Shown in pieces: positions 5,877 through 6,275 of a stretch of DNA of 6,275 nucleotides (position 1 is the first letter of the stretch; each line of letters begins with the position of its first letter). Both the position numbers and the translations under genes were made by a program. The DNA comes from an uncultured Eubacteriales bacterium (GTDB lineage: Bacteria > Bacillota_A > Clostridia > Oscillospirales > Oscillospiraceae): NCBI GenBank assembly GCA_949742895.1, contig CATJRT010000106.1, positions 1-6,275 of the forward strand, read 5' to 3'. Below the pieces are notes generated by a model. That model had not been told where the DNA came from, ran no database searches, and saw only the letters and a program-made list of their open reading frames with translations.

Positions 5877-5984
5877 GCGGATGCGACCACGCGGTCAGCC
5901 GGACGCGGGGCATGGCAGTAGACACAGATGGAGGGGAAATGCCCAAAAGGGATTTCTAATAGATGGTTTGCGAAAGGAGATTTG
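5877..5984 (+). other. Short gap where a portal gene would normally lie
   Basis: This 108-bp gap between the terminase stop and the capsid start is far too short for a portal (about 400 residues) or head protease. It holds only tiny frames: a 34-codon frame from ATG 5881 whose stop overlaps the capsid start, and a six-residue frame at 5939 with a good GGAGGGG site before it. Neither is convincing. The capsid ribosome binding site AAAGGAGA is at 5973-5980. No terminator or promoter was seen. Confidence 0.7.
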
Positions 5985-6275
5985 ATGATGGCACAGAGAT
6001 TTGACAACATCAAGCTGGAAAAGGGGATGTACCGTGAGGCGGGAAAGTCCTTTACCCAGACGCTGGAAAAGCTGGACCCCAGCGAACAGTACCGCGGCAC
6101 CGCTCTGGAGGGGCTGGACGCCTTCCAGCGGCAGCTTAAGCGGTTTGACATCCGGGTCAAGGGGGCCGGGTCCGACCTGGTGGACAAGTTTTTCTCCACC
6201 AGCCAGTCCGCAGTGCTGTTCCCTGAGTACATCGCCCGGGCTGTCCGGGTGGGCATGGAGGAGGCCAACATCCTC
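5985..6275 (+). CDS. Probable phage major capsid protein, N-terminal part, runs off the right edge
   Basis: Ninety-seven residues are visible, starting MMAQRFDNIKLEKGMY. The first 65 or so residues are charged and probably helical (LEKLDPSEQY, LDAFQRQLKRFDI), like a capsid N-arm or scaffold-type segment. They are followed by FFSTSQSAVLFPEYIARAVR (about 72-91), a pattern I associate with major capsid proteins of clostridial prophages, where the N-arm precedes the HK97-type fold. The fold itself is outside the window, so the call rests on this segment and on the terminase neighbour. AAAGGAGA (5973-5980) serves either ATG 5985 or ATG 5988; the second gives the more usual MAQRF start. Codons match the terminase gene, so the two appear to belong to one module. 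A scaffold or other virion protein is the alternative. Confidence 0.65.
   Translation, partial: MMAQRFDNIKLEKGMYREAGKSFTQTLEKLDPSEQYRGTALEGLDAFQRQLKRFDIRVKGAGSDLVDKFFSTSQSAVLFPEYIARAVRVGMEEANIL

Noticed and set aside
5881..5985. 34-codon frame between terL and the capsid gene, and a six-residue frame at 5939-5959
   Set aside because: The first has no ribosome binding site and an arginine/glycine-rich random-looking product; the second has a good site but is too short to support as a gene.
1..6275. CRISPR arrays, tRNA or rRNA genes, toxin-antitoxin pairs, phage attachment sites
   Set aside because: I searched by eye for regularly spaced repeats, tRNA-like cloverleaf ends, small paired ORFs and direct repeats flanking the phage module, and saw none.

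Overview
The window looks like a chromosomal segment of a G+C-rich Gram-positive anaerobe of the Clostridia, most likely an Oscillospiraceae-type gut bacterium (Flavonifractor/Pseudoflavonifractor/Oscillibacter-like). The reasons are strong Shine-Dalgarno sites, a CIRCE/HrcA heat-shock operator, sigma-A promoters with consensus boxes, and Firmicutes-type WalJ and RlmH proteins in G+C-rich codons. The genus is an inference from gene content and style; no marker here fixes it.

Left part (1-614): the first 64 codons of htpG (Hsp90) run leftward off the window edge. Its promoter is overlaid at the expected start point by a perfect CIRCE element. Facing away from it is an extended -10 promoter that drives murA through a leader of about 100 nt that can fold.

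Middle part (615-3277): three co-directional housekeeping genes, murA (peptidoglycan precursor synthesis), walJ/yycJ (metallo-beta-lactamase-fold protein) and rlmH (23S rRNA pseudouridine methyltransferase). A perfect 17-bp palindrome sits between murA and walJ. walJ and rlmH are one base apart, and rlmH's ribosome binding site lies in the end of walJ. The three probably form one operon.

Variable joint (3278-4266): an unrecognised 202-residue ORF with less G+C-biased codons ends in the terminal inverted repeat of a 171-bp MITE-like palindromic element. A second inverted repeat and a strong intrinsic terminator follow. This looks like an insertion-prone junction between the host operon and phage-type DNA.

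Right part (4267-6275): a phage packaging/capsid module on the + strand. It has a short terminase small-subunit-like protein, a PBSX-type terminase large subunit with ATPase and nuclease motifs, and the start of a probable major capsid protein that runs off the window. Only about 110 bp separate the terminase from the capsid gene, so the portal and protease genes usually found there are absent. This is the most unusual arrangement in the window. It could be a rearranged or decayed prophage, a capsid-forming satellite, or a domesticated packaging cassette; the window cannot decide between these.
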